Source: Jiangella mangrovi (GTDB lineage Bacteria; Actinomycetota; Actinomycetes; Jiangellales; Jiangellaceae). From it: a DNA stretch of 64,000 nucleotides. Of this stretch, positions 45,708 to 56,384 are shown in pieces. Under the pieces are notes generated by a model that did not search any database, was not told where the DNA came from, and saw only the letters and a list, made by a program, of their open reading frames with translations. The position numbers were made by a program, and so were the translations under genes. The stretch spans positions 3,720,001-3,784,000 of the forward strand of contig NZ_JACHMM010000001.1 of the NCBI RefSeq assembly GCF_014204975.1. The letters are read 5' to 3'. Numbering within the stretch: position 1 is the stretch's first letter; every line of letters starts with the position of its first letter.

Positions 45708-46421
45708 GTGCACGGCCCTCGCCCTTGCCATGAGCACCCGTACGCACCGGTGCGTACGGGTGCTCATGGCACAGCGGGTGGCAAGCTGGCCGCCGTCGTC
45801 GTCTCAGGGCTCGTGGCCGTATGGGTGACGGCGTGCGGCACCGGCGCCGCGGTCCCGGGCCCGGCCCAGGACCCGGGCGCGGCCGGGCCGGCCTCCGCAG
45901 CGCCGGCCGCGGCCGCCCCCTCCGACGCTCCGGACGGTCCCGAGGGCGGGGAGCACAACGTCGTCGACTTCTACTTCGCCCAGCGGATGCTGCCGCACCA
46001 CGCCCAGGCCGTGCGCATGGCCGAGCTCGCCCCGGACCGGGCGAGCGACGACGCCGTCGCCGACCTGGCCGAGGAGATCGGCGAGACCCTCACCGCCGAG
46101 GCGGCCGGCCTGGAGGAGTGGCTGACCGAGCGGGGCCTGGAGCAGCCGCCGCCCGAGGCCTTCGCCGACGGCCACCCGTCGCACTCCGGCATGCCGGGCA
46201 TGCTCAACGCGCTGCAGATGAACCTGCTGGCCGACACGTCGGGCGAGGACTTCGACGAGACGTTCCTGACCTTCATGATCGCCCACCACGAGGGCAGCGT
46301 GGCCATGGCGGCTCCCGTGCTCGAGAACGGTCTCGACCCGGCGGCCCGGGACATCGCGACCGCGATCACGCAGCGCCAGGAGCACGAGATCGCGGCGATG
46401 CGCGACCTGCTCGATGACTGA
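45708..46421 (+). CDS. DUF305-family lipoprotein
   Basis: A 237-residue exported protein with DUF305 (ferritin-like four-helix) core: FYFAQRMLPHHAQAVRMAEL, then FMIAHHEGSVAMAAPVL and RQEHEIAAMRDLL. The His-rich motifs HH and HHEG suggest metal binding, and family members often sit with copper-handling genes. The signal helix (KLAAVVVSGLVAVWVTAC) ends in a lipobox. GTG at 45708 is chosen for the GGAGG 9 bases upstream, inside the end of the LVIVD gene; GTG at 45750 gives a tidier signal peptide but has no site. A 46-base perfect palindrome covers codons 7-22 of the longer form. Confidence 0.75.
   Translation: MHGPRPCHEHPYAPVRTGAHGTAGGKLAAVVVSGLVAVWVTACGTGAAVPGPAQDPGAAGPASAAPAAAAPSDAPDGPEGGEHNVVDFYFAQRMLPHHAQAVRMAELAPDRASDDAVADLAEEIGETLTAEAAGLEEWLTERGLEQPPPEAFADGHPSHSGMPGMLNALQMNLLADTSGEDFDETFLTFMIAHHEGSVAMAAPVLENGLDPAARDIATAITQRQEHEIAAMRDLLDD
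45726..45771. repeat. 46-base perfect palindrome without a loop
   Basis: 23-base arms meet with no spacer (left TGCCATGAGCACCCGTACGC..., centre CACCGGTG at 45745-45752). It starts 20 bases after the LVIVD stop and lies within the 5' part of the DUF305 reading frame, so it may act as terminator, attenuator or protein-binding site. Confidence 0.85.
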
Positions 46422-46512
46422 TCCGTACATCTCCGTACCACTTGCGATGGCTATGTGATACGACAAGCCCGTTACCGGATCGTGACTGCCTTGTCTCGCA
46501 TCTGCTGTTAGC

Positions 46513-46557
46513 GTTCACAAGCTACGCAATCCGGACGGAGCGGAGAGCCTTGTGAAC
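46513..46557. promoter_or_regulatory. Inverted repeat spanning the chvE start codon
   Basis: GTTCACAAG at 46513-46521 and CTTGTGAAC at 46549-46557 are perfect complements; the GTG start at 46552 is in the right arm and the GGAGAG ribosome site in the loop. It could be a LacI-type operator half pair or an RNA hairpin hiding the start. Confidence 0.35.
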
Positions 46558-47691
46558 ATTCGATTCGTGGCGATGATCGGCGGCGCCGTGCTGGCCCTCT
46601 CGGTGGCGGCGTGCGGCGGCGAGGGGGCGGGCGGAGACACCGAGGAGTCCGCCGCGCCCGAGGACCTCACCATCGGGGTCTCGATGCCCACGCAGACCTC
46701 GGAGCGGTGGATCGCCGACGGCGACGCCGTGGAGGAGCAGCTCGAGGAGCTCGGCTACCAGGTCGACCTGCAGTACGCCAACGACGACATCCCCACGCAG
46801 TCGCAGCAGGTGGACCAGATGATCACGCAGGGCGCGGACGTCCTGATCATCGCCGCCATCGACGGCACGGCGCTGAGCAGCCAGCTGCAAGCGGCCGCCG
46901 ACGCGGACATCCCCGTCATCGCCTACGACCGGCTGATCCGCGACAGCGAGAACGTCGACTTCTACGTCAGCTTCGACAACTACCGGGTCGGCGTCGCCCA
47001 GGCCGAGGCGCTGCTCACCGGGCTGGGCCTGCAGACCGCCGACGGCGCGCCGGGCGAGGCCACCGGCCCCTTCAACGTGGAATTGTTCGCCGGCTCGCTC
47101 GACGACAACAACGCGCATTTCTTCTTCGACGGCGCGATGGACACGCTGCAGCCGTTCATCGACGACGGTTCGCTCGTGGTCAAGTCCGCTCAGACCGGCA
47201 TCGAGCAGGTCGCGATCCTGCGCTGGCAGCAGGAGACCGCGCAGCGGCGCATGGAGGACCTGCTGACGTCGAGCTACAACGACGGCTCGCGCGTCGACGG
47301 CGTGCTGTCGCCGTACGACGGCCTCTCGCGCGGCATCATCACCGCCCTGCAGAACGCCGGCTACGGCGCCGCGGCCAGCCCCATGGCGGTCGTGACCGGA
47401 CAGGACGCCGAGATCGCGTCGGTGAAGCTGATCGACGACGGTGTGCAGAACTCCACGATCTTCAAGGACACCCGGCTACTGGCCGAGCAGGCTGTCGTCG
47501 CCGCCGAGGCGTTCCTGGCCGGCGAGGAGCCCGAGGCCAACGACACCGAGACCTACGACAACGGCGTCAAGGTGGTCCCGTCGTTCCTGCTGCCGGTCGA
47601 GACCGTGTACGCGGACGACATCCAGACAGCACTCGTCGACTCGGGGTACTACACGGCTGAGGAAGTGGCCGCCGGCCAGACCGACAGCTGA
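46552..47691 (+). CDS. chvE: Multiple-monosaccharide ABC transporter substrate-binding protein
   Basis: A 379-residue sugar-binding lipoprotein of the ChvE/XylF type: lipobox LSVAAC (Cys about 20), then [57 protein letters not shown] and [14 protein letters not shown], all typical of ChvE. Ligands are aldoses such as arabinose, galactose or xylose. GTG start with GGAGAG upstream. First gene of a three-gene operon with MmsA and MmsB. Confidence 0.92.
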   Translation: MNIRFVAMIGGAVLALSVAACGGEGAGGDTEESAAPEDLTIGVSMPTQTSERWIADGDAVEEQLEELGYQVDLQYANDDIPTQSQQVDQMITQGADVLIIAAIDGTALSSQLQAAADADIPVIAYDRLIRDSENVDFYVSFDNYRVGVAQAEALLTGLGLQTADGAPGEATGPFNVELFAGSLDDNNAHFFFDGAMDTLQPFIDDGSLVVKSAQTGIEQVAILRWQQETAQRRMEDLLTSSYNDGSRVDGVLSPYDGLSRGIITALQNAGYGAAASPMAVVTGQDAEIASVKLIDDGVQNSTIFKDTRLLAEQAVVAAEAFLAGEEPEANDTETYDNGVKVVPSFLLPVETVYADDIQTALVDSGYYTAEEVAAGQTDS

Positions 47692-47770
47692 TCCCGTACG
47701 GCAGACCCCCGATCGCCGGCCCGGTGGAGGCACACCCACCGGGCCGGCCCGGCCGACGGTGAGGACGGCG

Positions 47771-49318
47771 ATGGACGACACCATCCTCGAGATGCGCGGC
47801 ATCACCAAGACCTTCCCGGGCGTGACGGCGCTCGAGAACGTCTCTCTGGAGGTGCGGCGCGGCGAGATCCACGCGATCTGCGGCGAGAACGGCGCCGGCA
47901 AGTCGACGCTCATGCAGGTCCTGTCCGGCGTGCACCCGGCCGGTTCCTACGACGGCGAGATCGTGTTCGACGGGGCGCCCGGGCGGTTCCACGGCATCCG
48001 CGACAGCGAGGCCGTCGGCGTCGTGATCATCCACCAGGAGCTCGCGCTGGTGCCGTATCTGTCGGTGGCCGAGAACATCTTCCTCGGCAACGAGCGACGC
48101 GGCCGCGCCGGACTGATCGACTGGAACCGCGCCAACGCCGAGGCGGCCGAGCTGCTGGCCTCGGTGGGGCTGGACGAGAACCCCGTCACGCCGGTCGCCC
48201 AGCTCGGTGTCGGCAAGCAGCAGCTGGTCGAGATCGCCAAGGCGCTGTCCAAGGAGGTGCGGCTGCTCATCCTCGACGAGCCGACCGCGGCGCTGAATGA
48301 CACCGACTCGGCACACCTGCTGGACCTGCTGCGGCGGCTGCGCGAGCGGGGGATCACGTGCATCCTCATCTCGCACAAGCTGGGCGAGGTGACGGCGATC
48401 GCCGACGCCATCACCGTCCTGCGTGACGGCCGCACCGTCGAGACGCTGCGCCCGGGTGTCGACGACGCCGGCGAGGTCAGCCAGGAGCGGATCATCCGCG
48501 GCATGGTCGGGCGCGACCTCGAGAGCTTCTACCCCGACCGCGAGAGCCACCCCGGCGACGAGGTGCTGCGGATCGAGGACTGGACCGTCTGGCACCCGAC
48601 CCAGGATCGCAAGGTCGTCGACGGCGTCAGCCTGACGGTCCGCGCGCGCGAGGTCGTCGGCATCGCCGGGCTCATGGGCGCCGGGCGCACCGAGCTCGCC
48701 ATGAGCGTCTTCGGCCGCTCCTACGGCCGTGACATCGGCGGCCGGCTGTTCGTGCGCGGCCGCGAGGTGCGGGCGCGGTCGGTGTCCGAGGCGATCGACA
48801 ACGGCATCGCCTACGCCACCGAGGACCGAAAGCGCTACGGCCTCAACCTCATCGAGGACGTGCGCCGCAACATCTCCGCGGCCGCGCTGCGCAAGCTGGC
48901 CAGCCGGGGCTGGGTCGACGGCAACGAGGAGATCCGCGTCGCCGAGGAGAGCCGCAGCTACCTGGGCATCCGCACGACCAGCGTGATGACCGCCGTCGGC
49001 AAGCTGTCCGGCGGCAACCAGCAGAAGGTCGTGCTGGCGAAGTGGCTGTTCGCCGACCCCGACGTGCTGATCCTCGACGAGCCCACCCGCGGCATCGACG
49101 TCGGCGCCAAGTACGAGATCTACACGATCATCAACCGGCTCGTGGCCGCCGGGAAGGGCGTCCTCGTCATCTCGTCCGAGCTGCCGGAGCTGCTCGGCGT
49201 CTGCGACCGGGTCTACACGCTCGCGGCCGGCCGGATCACCGGCGAGGTGCCGATCGCCGAGGCGACCCAGGAGAACCTCATGGCACTCATGACCCAGGAC
49301 AGGGAGCGGGCCGCATGA
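47771..49318 (+). CDS. mmsA: Sugar ABC transporter ATP-binding protein, two ATPase domains
   Basis: A 515-residue protein with two ABC ATPase domains in tandem, as in XylG/MglA. First domain: Walker [11 protein letters not shown]-loop [15 protein letters not shown], signature-equivalent LGVGKQQ, Walker B LLILDEPT. Second domain: loop [16 protein letters not shown] lacking a canonical Walker A lysine, as usual in this class, signature [15 protein letters not shown] and [13 protein letters not shown]. It energises uptake of the sugar bound by the upstream protein. ATG at 47771; its stop overlaps the permease start (ATGA). Confidence 0.94.
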   Translation: MDDTILEMRGITKTFPGVTALENVSLEVRRGEIHAICGENGAGKSTLMQVLSGVHPAGSYDGEIVFDGAPGRFHGIRDSEAVGVVIIHQELALVPYLSVAENIFLGNERRGRAGLIDWNRANAEAAELLASVGLDENPVTPVAQLGVGKQQLVEIAKALSKEVRLLILDEPTAALNDTDSAHLLDLLRRLRERGITCILISHKLGEVTAIADAITVLRDGRTVETLRPGVDDAGEVSQERIIRGMVGRDLESFYPDRESHPGDEVLRIEDWTVWHPTQDRKVVDGVSLTVRAREVVGIAGLMGAGRTELAMSVFGRSYGRDIGGRLFVRGREVRARSVSEAIDNGIAYATEDRKRYGLNLIEDVRRNISAAALRKLASRGWVDGNEEIRVAEESRSYLGIRTTSVMTAVGKLSGGNQQKVVLAKWLFADPDVLILDEPTRGIDVGAKYEIYTIINRLVAAGKGVLVISSELPELLGVCDRVYTLAAGRITGEVPIAEATQENLMALMTQDRERAA

Positions 49319-50574
49319 CCAGCACACAGCGACCGCCGGCCGAGGATCGCGGGGAGCGCTCCGGGTCGGAGAGCGCCCAGGCCGCTGCCCTGCACACCGG
49401 GACCAGCAACCTGCGCACGCTGGTGACCCGCAACATGCGCCAGAGCGGCATCTACGTGGCGTTCGTGGTGATCGTGGCGCTGTTCGCGATCCTGACCGAC
49501 GGCGTGCTGCTGAGCCCGGGCAACATCACGAACATCGTCCTGCAGTACTCCTACATCCTGGTGCTGGCCATCGGGATGGTCATCGTCATCATCGCCGGGC
49601 ACATCGACCTGTCCGTCGGTTCGGTCGTCGCCCTGACGGGTGCGGTGTCGGCCGTCATCGTGATCCAGCAGGGCTACGCGTGGTGGGCCGGCATCGTCGT
49701 CGCCCTGCTGGTGGGTGTCGCCGTCGGCGCCTGGCAGGGGTTCTGGGTGGCCTACGTCGGCATCCCGGCCTTCATCGTGACACTGGCCGGCATGCTGCTG
49801 TTCCGCGGCCTCACGCTGCAGGTACTCGACAACATCTCGCTGTCGCCGTTCCCCTCGGAGTACCAGCGGGTCGCCAACGGCTTCCTCAACGGGCTGCTCG
49901 GCGGGCAGGGCTACGACGCGTTCACGCTGTTCATCGGCGCGTTCGCGGTGGCGGGCTACGCGATCAGCGGGTTCCGGACCCGGGTCGCTCGCATCCGCTA
50001 CCGCCAGCCGGTGGAGTCGTTCCCGCTGTTCGTGGCGCGCGTGCTCGCCGTCGGCGCCGTCGTCATGTCCTTCGCCTGGCAGCTCGCGCACGCCCGCGGC
50101 CTGCCGATCGTGCTGATCATCCTCGGCGTGCTGGTCATCACCTACGCCGTCGTCACGAAGCAGACGGTGTTCGGCCGTCAGGTCTACGCGATCGGCGGCA
50201 ACCTGTCCGCGGCGCTGCTGTCCGGCGTGCGGGTGCGGACGGTGAACTTCTGGATCTTCGTCAACATGGGCTTCCTGTCCGCCGTCGCCGGCGTCATCTA
50301 CTCCTCGCGGTCCAACGGGGCGCAACCCGCGGCCGGCACGATGTTCGAGCTCGACGCGATCGCGGCCGCGTTCATCGGCGGGGCGGCGGTGACGGGCGGG
50401 GTCGGCACCGTCGTCGGCGCCATGGTCGGCGGCCTGATCATGGCCGTCATGAGCAACGGCATGCAGCTCATGGGCGTCGACCAGTCCGTGCAGTCGGTGG
50501 TGAAGGGTCTGGTCCTCATGCTGGCGGTCGCCTTCGACATCTGGAACAAGCGGCGCGGCGGCGCGGTTCGGTAA
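49315..50574 (+). CDS. mmsB: Sugar ABC transporter permease
   Basis: A 419-residue membrane permease of the XylH/MmsB type (BPD_transp_2, ten or so helices): [64 protein letters not shown] and [26 protein letters not shown] overlaps the ATPase gene by 4 bases. The end is Arg-rich (NKRRGGAVR). Last transporter gene of the operon. Confidence 0.94.
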   Translation: MTSTQRPPAEDRGERSGSESAQAAALHTGTSNLRTLVTRNMRQSGIYVAFVVIVALFAILTDGVLLSPGNITNIVLQYSYILVLAIGMVIVIIAGHIDLSVGSVVALTGAVSAVIVIQQGYAWWAGIVVALLVGVAVGAWQGFWVAYVGIPAFIVTLAGMLLFRGLTLQVLDNISLSPFPSEYQRVANGFLNGLLGGQGYDAFTLFIGAFAVAGYAISGFRTRVARIRYRQPVESFPLFVARVLAVGAVVMSFAWQLAHARGLPIVLIILGVLVITYAVVTKQTVFGRQVYAIGGNLSAALLSGVRVRTVNFWIFVNMGFLSAVAGVIYSSRSNGAQPAAGTMFELDAIAAAFIGGAAVTGGVGTVVGAMVGGLIMAVMSNGMQLMGVDQSVQSVVKGLVLMLAVAFDIWNKRRGGAVR

Positions 50575-50622
50575 GACGGTCCTCGCTGTTCGGAGGGCCG
50601 TCATGCGACCGAGGAGACCCCG

Positions 50623-50910
50623 ATGACGACAGTGGAGCTGACCCGCTTCCGCGTCCTGCCCGAGAACGCCGACCGCCTCCTGGCCGCCCGCCCGGCCATG
50701 CTCGCCGACTTCCGCGCGGACCGTGCGGGGTTCGTCTCTGCTCTGTTGGTGCGATTGCCCGGCGATGAGTGGCTGGACATCGTGACGTGGGCGTCGCCGG
50801 AGGACTTCGCGGCGTCGCGGGAGAAGGGTGCCAACCTGCCGGGGATCGCGGAGTTCTTCAGCGCGATCGCCGAGCTGGTGTCGGCCGAAGAAGGTTCTGC
50901 GGTCCCCTGA
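50623..50910 (+). CDS. ABM-domain-like small protein
   Basis: A 95-residue dimeric alpha+beta barrel protein of the antibiotic-biosynthesis-monooxygenase-like (ABM/Dabb) fold: VELTRFRVLPENADRLLAARP, FVSALLVRLPGDEWLDIVTW, SPEDFAASREKG. Function ranges from quinol or haem oxygenation to simple binding; not predictable here. GAGGAG lies 8 bases upstream of the ATG. It follows the sugar transporter by 48 bases and could be its last cistron. Confidence 0.72.
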   Translation: MTTVELTRFRVLPENADRLLAARPAMLADFRADRAGFVSALLVRLPGDEWLDIVTWASPEDFAASREKGANLPGIAEFFSAIAELVSAEEGSAVP

Positions 50911-51197
50911 GGTTCTGCGTGGGGTGCTGACGTGGGTCGGGCCCCTGCTGTCTCGATTGTCGAGGGCGCGGCGGCGCGCCTCAAGTCTGCGCGCGTGGTG
51001 GTTGCTTCGCCGCGGGGGTGGAGGCGCTGGACTTGACCCGCGCCGCCGCGCCCTCGCCTTTCACAGCACCAGGGCCCCCTCCCCGGAATGGACCCGGCCC
51101 TCAGACCCGCTGTTCTTTCTCTGCGCTGGCCGCTGACGGTCGCGCTGTGGGGTTCGGCCATTGGTCTCGCTGTGGTCCAGTTCCGCCGGCCGCTCAC

Positions 51198-51260
51198 TGT
51201 TGATCATGGAGAAGGTCGGCTCCCGAGGCGCTGTTGAGCCGACCTTCTCCATGATCAACA
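51198..51260. repeat. Intergenic palindrome, type 1 copy (perfect)
   Basis: 25-base perfect arms at 51198-51222 and 51236-51260 with a 13-base loop; core identical to the copies around the DUF559 gene at 31213 and 32260. Its right arm runs into a type 2 palindrome. Confidence 0.85.
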
Positions 51261-51301
51261 AGGATTCGACCCCCTATAGGTGGTCGGATCCTTGATGATC
51301 A
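51252..51301. repeat. Intergenic palindrome, type 2 copy fused to a type 1 copy
   Basis: 20-base arms at 51252-51271 and 51282-51301, 18 of 20 paired, 10-base loop. Arms match the type 2 palindrome at 3554-3603 with few changes. It shares TGATCAACA with the end of the neighbouring type 1 palindrome, so the two units overlap by 9 bases. Confidence 0.75.
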
Positions 51302-51315
51302 CGGGGAGGGGGCAC

Positions 51316-52749
51316 TCAGGGGCGCCAGCCGGCGGAGGAGGAGCGGACCACGGGGAGGTCGACGACGAAGCGGGCGCCGCCGCCGGGGCGGTCGACCACC
51401 GAGACGGTGCCGCCGTGCCATTGGACGTGGCGGGCGACGATCGCCAGGCCGAGGCCCACGCCGCGCCCGTCGCGGCCGCCGCTGACGCCGTCGCGGGCGA
51501 AGCGCTCGAAGATCCGCTCCCGACGGTCGGCCGGGACGCCGGGGCCGCCGTCGTCGACCTCGACCCGCACACCGGACCCCGACTCGGCGCCGAGTGCGAC
51601 CCGGACAGCGACCACGCCGCCGCCGTGCGACTCGGCGTTGTCGACGAGGTTCGCGATGACCCGCTCGAGCCGCCGCTTGTCCGCCCGCACGAGCACGTCG
51701 GCCACATCGTCGTCGACGACGGTGACGGGCCGGCCGGCCGCCGTGTCGGCGGCGTACCGCACCAGGTCGCCGATGACGACGATCTCGCGGGCGCCCTGGT
51801 CGTCGGCGTCGGACGAGGAGTCGCGCGAGATCTCCAGGAGGTCGAGCACCAGCCGCCGGAACCGTTCCAGCTCGCCGGCCAGCAGCTCCAGCGGCTCGCG
51901 CAACGCCTCGGGCAGCTCCGAACGCCGGGCCTGCAGCAGGTCCATCGAGTTGAGCATGGTCGTCAGGGGAGTGCGCAGCTCGTGCGAGACGTCGGCAGCG
52001 AAGCGGGTGTCGGCCTCGACGCGGCGCTGCAGGGCCTCGGCGGTGCGGTTGAACGACGTGGCCAGCTCCATGAGGTCCGGGTCGTCGCCGGCCTCCAACC
52101 TGGCGCCCAGGTCACCGCCCGCGATCGCCGCCGCCGACCGCGTGACCGACGCGAGGGGCCGCAGCGCCCGCCGTCCGGCCGCCCGCCCGACCGCCAGCCC
52201 GAGCGCCGTCGTCAGCACGACCCCCGCGACCAGGCTCACCGCCAGCAGGAGCAGCACCCGGTTCAACGATGACAGCGAGTACAGCTCGACGTACACGTCG
52301 TCGGGGCGGCTCAGCGGCAGCGCCACCGCCAGCTGGGTCGTCCCGTCGACGGAGACACGCGACTGCGCCGGACGCCCGCCCTCCACCGTCGACAGCAGGT
52401 CGTCCGGCAGCACCGACGACGGGTCCAGGCCCGACGGCGTCGCATGCCAGTCACCCGACCAGCGCAGCAGCGCCGCCGTCCGGCCGTCGGCCGCGGGCAG
52501 CCCGGCCAGCAGCCCGTCGATGTCCTGCTCGCTGGCCTGCAGGCCGCGCTGGATCGCCGTCGCGTTGGCCGAGGTCTCGGTGAGCGCCGTCGACTCCTGC
52601 TCCGTCGCCAGGAACCGGCTCAGCAGCACCCACACGACCACCGCCAACAGCACCGACAGCGCGAAGCCGAGCAGCCCGAACCAGAGCACCACCTGGTTGC
52701 GCAGTCCCGGTCGCCGCCACGACGGCCTCCGCAGCCGGGCCCGCGCCAT
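51316..52749 (-). CDS. Sensor histidine kinase with HAMP domain
   Basis: A 477-residue membrane kinase: helix 1 (VVLWFGLLGFALSVLLAVVVW), external sensor of about 120 residues, helix 2 (VLLLLAVSLVAGVVLTTALGL), HAMP, HisKA with FAADVSHELRTPLTTMLNS (His about 257) and HATPase (VIANLVDNAESHG, VDDGGPGV, GVGLGLAIV). It resembles CseC/MtrB-like kinases. The ATG overlaps the regulator's stop (TGATG). Cell-envelope stress is a possible signal by similarity only. Confidence 0.91.
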   Translation of the reverse strand: MARARLRRPSWRRPGLRNQVVLWFGLLGFALSVLLAVVVWVLLSRFLATEQESTALTETSANATAIQRGLQASEQDIDGLLAGLPAADGRTAALLRWSGDWHATPSGLDPSSVLPDDLLSTVEGGRPAQSRVSVDGTTQLAVALPLSRPDDVYVELYSLSSLNRVLLLLAVSLVAGVVLTTALGLAVGRAAGRRALRPLASVTRSAAAIAGGDLGARLEAGDDPDLMELATSFNRTAEALQRRVEADTRFAADVSHELRTPLTTMLNSMDLLQARRSELPEALREPLELLAGELERFRRLVLDLLEISRDSSSDADDQGAREIVVIGDLVRYAADTAAGRPVTVVDDDVADVLVRADKRRLERVIANLVDNAESHGGGVVAVRVALGAESGSGVRVEVDDGGPGVPADRRERIFERFARDGVSGGRDGRGVGLGLAIVARHVQWHGGTVSVVDRPGGGARFVVDLPVVRSSSAGWRP

Positions 52750-53456
52750 CACGGCACCAGTCGATAGCCCAGGCCGCGCACCGTCACGACGTGCGACGGG
52801 TTGGCCGGGTCGCGCTCGACCTTGGTCCGCAGCCGCCGGACGTGCACGTCGACGATGCGGCTGTCGCCGAAGTAGCCGTAGCCCCAGACCCGTTCCAGCA
52901 GCTGCTCGCGGCTGCGCACCTTGCCGCCGGCCAGGGCCAGCTCGGCCAGCAGCTTGAACTCCGTCTCGGTGAGCGCCACCGGCGAACCGTCCCGGGTCAC
53001 CACGCCCTCGTCGACCCCGATCGACAGGTCGCCGGACGTCAGCCGCCGGGGCGCGCCGCCCGGGGCGTTGTCGGTGCGCCGCAGCAGCGCCCGGATGCGC
53101 GCCGACAGCTCCTTCGCGACCAGCGGCTTGGTGACGTAGTCGTCGGCGCCCGCCTCGAGCCCGGCGACGACGTCGTGACTGTCGGTGCGGGCGGTGACCA
53201 TGATGACGGGGATCGCGCTGGTGTGCCGGATCTGGTGGCAGACGGCGAACCCGTCGAGGTCGGGGAGCATGAGGTCGAGGAGCACGACGTCGGGCGGGTT
53301 GCGGCTCAGCTCGGCCAGTCCGTCGCGTCCGGATCCGGCCTCGCGGACCTGGTAGCCCTCGTCCTCGAGCGCCAGCCGCAGTGCCCTGCGCACCCGCTGG
53401 TCGTCCTCGACGAGCAGCACGCTGCGCGTCACGTCTCCAGTATCACCCGCACCCAT
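52749..53456 (-). CDS. OmpR-family response regulator (CseB-like)
   Basis: A 235-residue response regulator: VLLVEDDQ, Asp61 in VVLLDLMLPDLDG, Lys in YVTKPLV (V instead of the usual F/D after P-L), and winged helix ALTETEFKLLAELALAGGKV, SRIVDVHVRRLRTKVERDP, GLGYRLVP. ATG at 53456 or GTG at 53432 (with GGAGAC before it) may be the start. Pairs with the overlapping kinase gene. The upstream stretch 53457-53530 has several TGACG/CGTCA half-sites that could be its own operator. Confidence 0.9.
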   Translation of the reverse strand: MGAGDTGDVTRSVLLVEDDQRVRRALRLALEDEGYQVREAGSGRDGLAELSRNPPDVVLLDLMLPDLDGFAVCHQIRHTSAIPVIMVTARTDSHDVVAGLEAGADDYVTKPLVAKELSARIRALLRRTDNAPGGAPRRLTSGDLSIGVDEGVVTRDGSPVALTETEFKLLAELALAGGKVRSREQLLERVWGYGYFGDSRIVDVHVRRLRTKVERDPANPSHVVTVRGLGYRLVP

Positions 53457-53584
53457 GACGATCCGGTGACGGAGATGACGTGTCGTCACGCAACCGTCAC
53501 GAACCCCGTCCCGCAGATGGCGAACCCGTGACATCCGTTCCAGACGCACCGCCGGCCCGTCGGGGCCGGCGTCGAATGGGCAGC

Positions 53585-55375
53585 ATGAGGCACGCCAGAA
53601 CTCGCTGGGCCGCGGCGATCGGAGCGGTCGGCATCCTCGCCCTCGCGGGGTGCGGGGGAAACGGCGGCAACACCGCCGGGAGCTCGACGAGCGACGCCGT
53701 CAAGGGCGGAACGCTCAACATTCTGGGCGCGGGCGACGTGGACTACATGGACCCGAACGTCAGCTACTACTCCGTCGGCTACCTGAACCTGCGGCTGTGG
53801 AGCCGCCAGCTGTTCACCTATCCGGCCGACGAGAACAAGGCCACGGAGGCCGTCCCGGACCTCGCCACCGACATCCCCACGAAGGACAACGGCGGCGTGA
53901 GCGACGACGGCCTCACCTACACGATCACGATGCGCGACGACGCCCGCTGGAACACCAGCCCGGCCCGGCCGGTGACGGCGGCCGACCTCGTCCGCGGCGT
54001 CAAGCGCACCTGCAACCCGGTGCAGCCGTTCGGCGGCACGCCGGACTTCGCCGACCTCATCGTCGGCTACCAGGACTTCTGCGCCGGGTTCGCGAACGTG
54101 CCCCAGGACGCCAAGTCGATCGCGAACTACATCGAGAACACCGACCTGCCCGGCGTCGTCGCGACCGACGACACCACGGTCACGTTCACGCTGACCCACC
54201 CGGCGACCTACTTCGTCGACATGCTGACGCTGCCGGCGTTCTCGCCCGCGCCGAAGGAGGTGCTGAACTACCTGCCCGGCAGCACCGAGCTCGGTCAGCA
54301 CGAGATCTCCGACGGGCCCTACCAGGTCGAGTCGTGGGAGCCGACGAAGTCGATCACCTACGTCCGCAACACCGCCTGGGCGCCGGACTCCGACCCGGTC
54401 CGCAAGGCCTACGTCGACAAGATCGTCGTCGACGAGACCGTGAGTCAGGACTCCATCCAGCAGCAGCTCCAGACCGGCACCGACGCCGCCGACATGCAGT
54501 TCGACGTGCAGGTGCCGCCGTCGCAACTGGCCGGGCTGATGAGCGCCGACGACCCCAACCTGGACCTGGGCGACACGTCGTCGACGAACCCGTACATCGT
54601 CTTCAACACGGCCTCGCCGAACAACGACAGCGCGCTGAGCAAGCCCGAGGTCCGGCAGGCCCTGGAGTACGCGATCAACCGCGACGACATCATCCAGGTG
54701 CTGGGCGGCCCCAAGGTCACGCCGCCGCTGACCCACGTCCTCCCCAAGGAGATCAACGGCTCCGAGGACTCCGACATGTACGAGTACGACCCCGACAAGG
54801 CCAAGCAGCTGCTGGCCGACGCCGGGTACCCGGACGGGCTGACGCTGACGTTCCTGTACCGCAACGCGTCCGAGGGCAGCAGCAAGACGTTCCAGACCGT
54901 GCAGCAGGACCTCACGAAGGCCGGCATCACGATCAAGGGGCTGCCGTCGCCGAACGCGGACTTCTACACCAAGTACGTGCAGGTCCCGTCGGTCGCCCAG
55001 AGCGGCACCTGGGACCTGGCGCTGGCCGGCTGGGGCCCGGACTGGTACGGCGACGCGGCGCTGTCGTTCTTCAAGCCGCTGTTCTCCGGCCCGCCGTCGT
55101 TCCCGCCCGCGGGCAGCAACTTCGGCCTCTACGAGAACCCCGACCTCGACGCGCTGATCCAGCAGGCGTCCGAGGCGGCGACGGCGGACGACGCGGCCAA
55201 GCTCTGGTCGCAGGCGGACCAGCTGGTCATGAAGGACGCCGTGTTCTTCCCGATCACCGACCCGTTCAACGCCAACTACCACGCCTCGCAGGTCAACAAC
55301 GCCGTCTATATCCCGGCGTTCCAGAACTTCGACCCCGCGAACGTGTGGCTGAGCAAGGGCCACCAGGGCGGCTGA
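53585..55375 (+). CDS. Peptide-type ABC transporter substrate-binding lipoprotein (SBP family 5)
   Basis: A 596-residue extracellular binding protein of the oligopeptide/dipeptide family 5: lipobox LALAGC (Cys about 22), a Gly/Ser linker, LNILGAGDVDYMDPNVSYYS, LTYTITMRDDARWNTSP, TYVRNTAWAPDSDPVRKAYV, ALEYAINRDDIIQVL and a C-terminal FNANYHASQVNNAVY. ATG at 53585 or 53576. First gene of a five-gene operon; its stop is 1 base before the ATPase gene. Confidence 0.92.
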   Translation: MRHARTRWAAAIGAVGILALAGCGGNGGNTAGSSTSDAVKGGTLNILGAGDVDYMDPNVSYYSVGYLNLRLWSRQLFTYPADENKATEAVPDLATDIPTKDNGGVSDDGLTYTITMRDDARWNTSPARPVTAADLVRGVKRTCNPVQPFGGTPDFADLIVGYQDFCAGFANVPQDAKSIANYIENTDLPGVVATDDTTVTFTLTHPATYFVDMLTLPAFSPAPKEVLNYLPGSTELGQHEISDGPYQVESWEPTKSITYVRNTAWAPDSDPVRKAYVDKIVVDETVSQDSIQQQLQTGTDAADMQFDVQVPPSQLAGLMSADDPNLDLGDTSSTNPYIVFNTASPNNDSALSKPEVRQALEYAINRDDIIQVLGGPKVTPPLTHVLPKEINGSEDSDMYEYDPDKAKQLLADAGYPDGLTLTFLYRNASEGSSKTFQTVQQDLTKAGITIKGLPSPNADFYTKYVQVPSVAQSGTWDLALAGWGPDWYGDAALSFFKPLFSGPPSFPPAGSNFGLYENPDLDALIQQASEAATADDAAKLWSQADQLVMKDAVFFPITDPFNANYHASQVNNAVYIPAFQNFDPANVWLSKGHQGG

Positions 55376-55376
55376 C

Positions 55377-56380
<1,004 letters not shown>

Positions 56381-56384
<4 letters not shown>

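Larger units (their letters stand above)
50911..51315. other. 405-base region without a gene
   Basis: No convincing coding frame. Contents: the decamer AGGTTCTGCG repeated around the preceding stop codon; a long inverted repeat with 18-base perfect arms at 50961-50978 and 51039-51056, whose inner flanks (50981-50987, 51030-51036) also pair; and a double palindrome at 51198-51301. It separates the sugar operon from the convergent kinase gene. Confidence 0.6.

Noticed and set aside
51018-51203. A 61-codon frame in the gene-free region
   Set aside because: No ribosome site, low-complexity product, overlaps the repeats.
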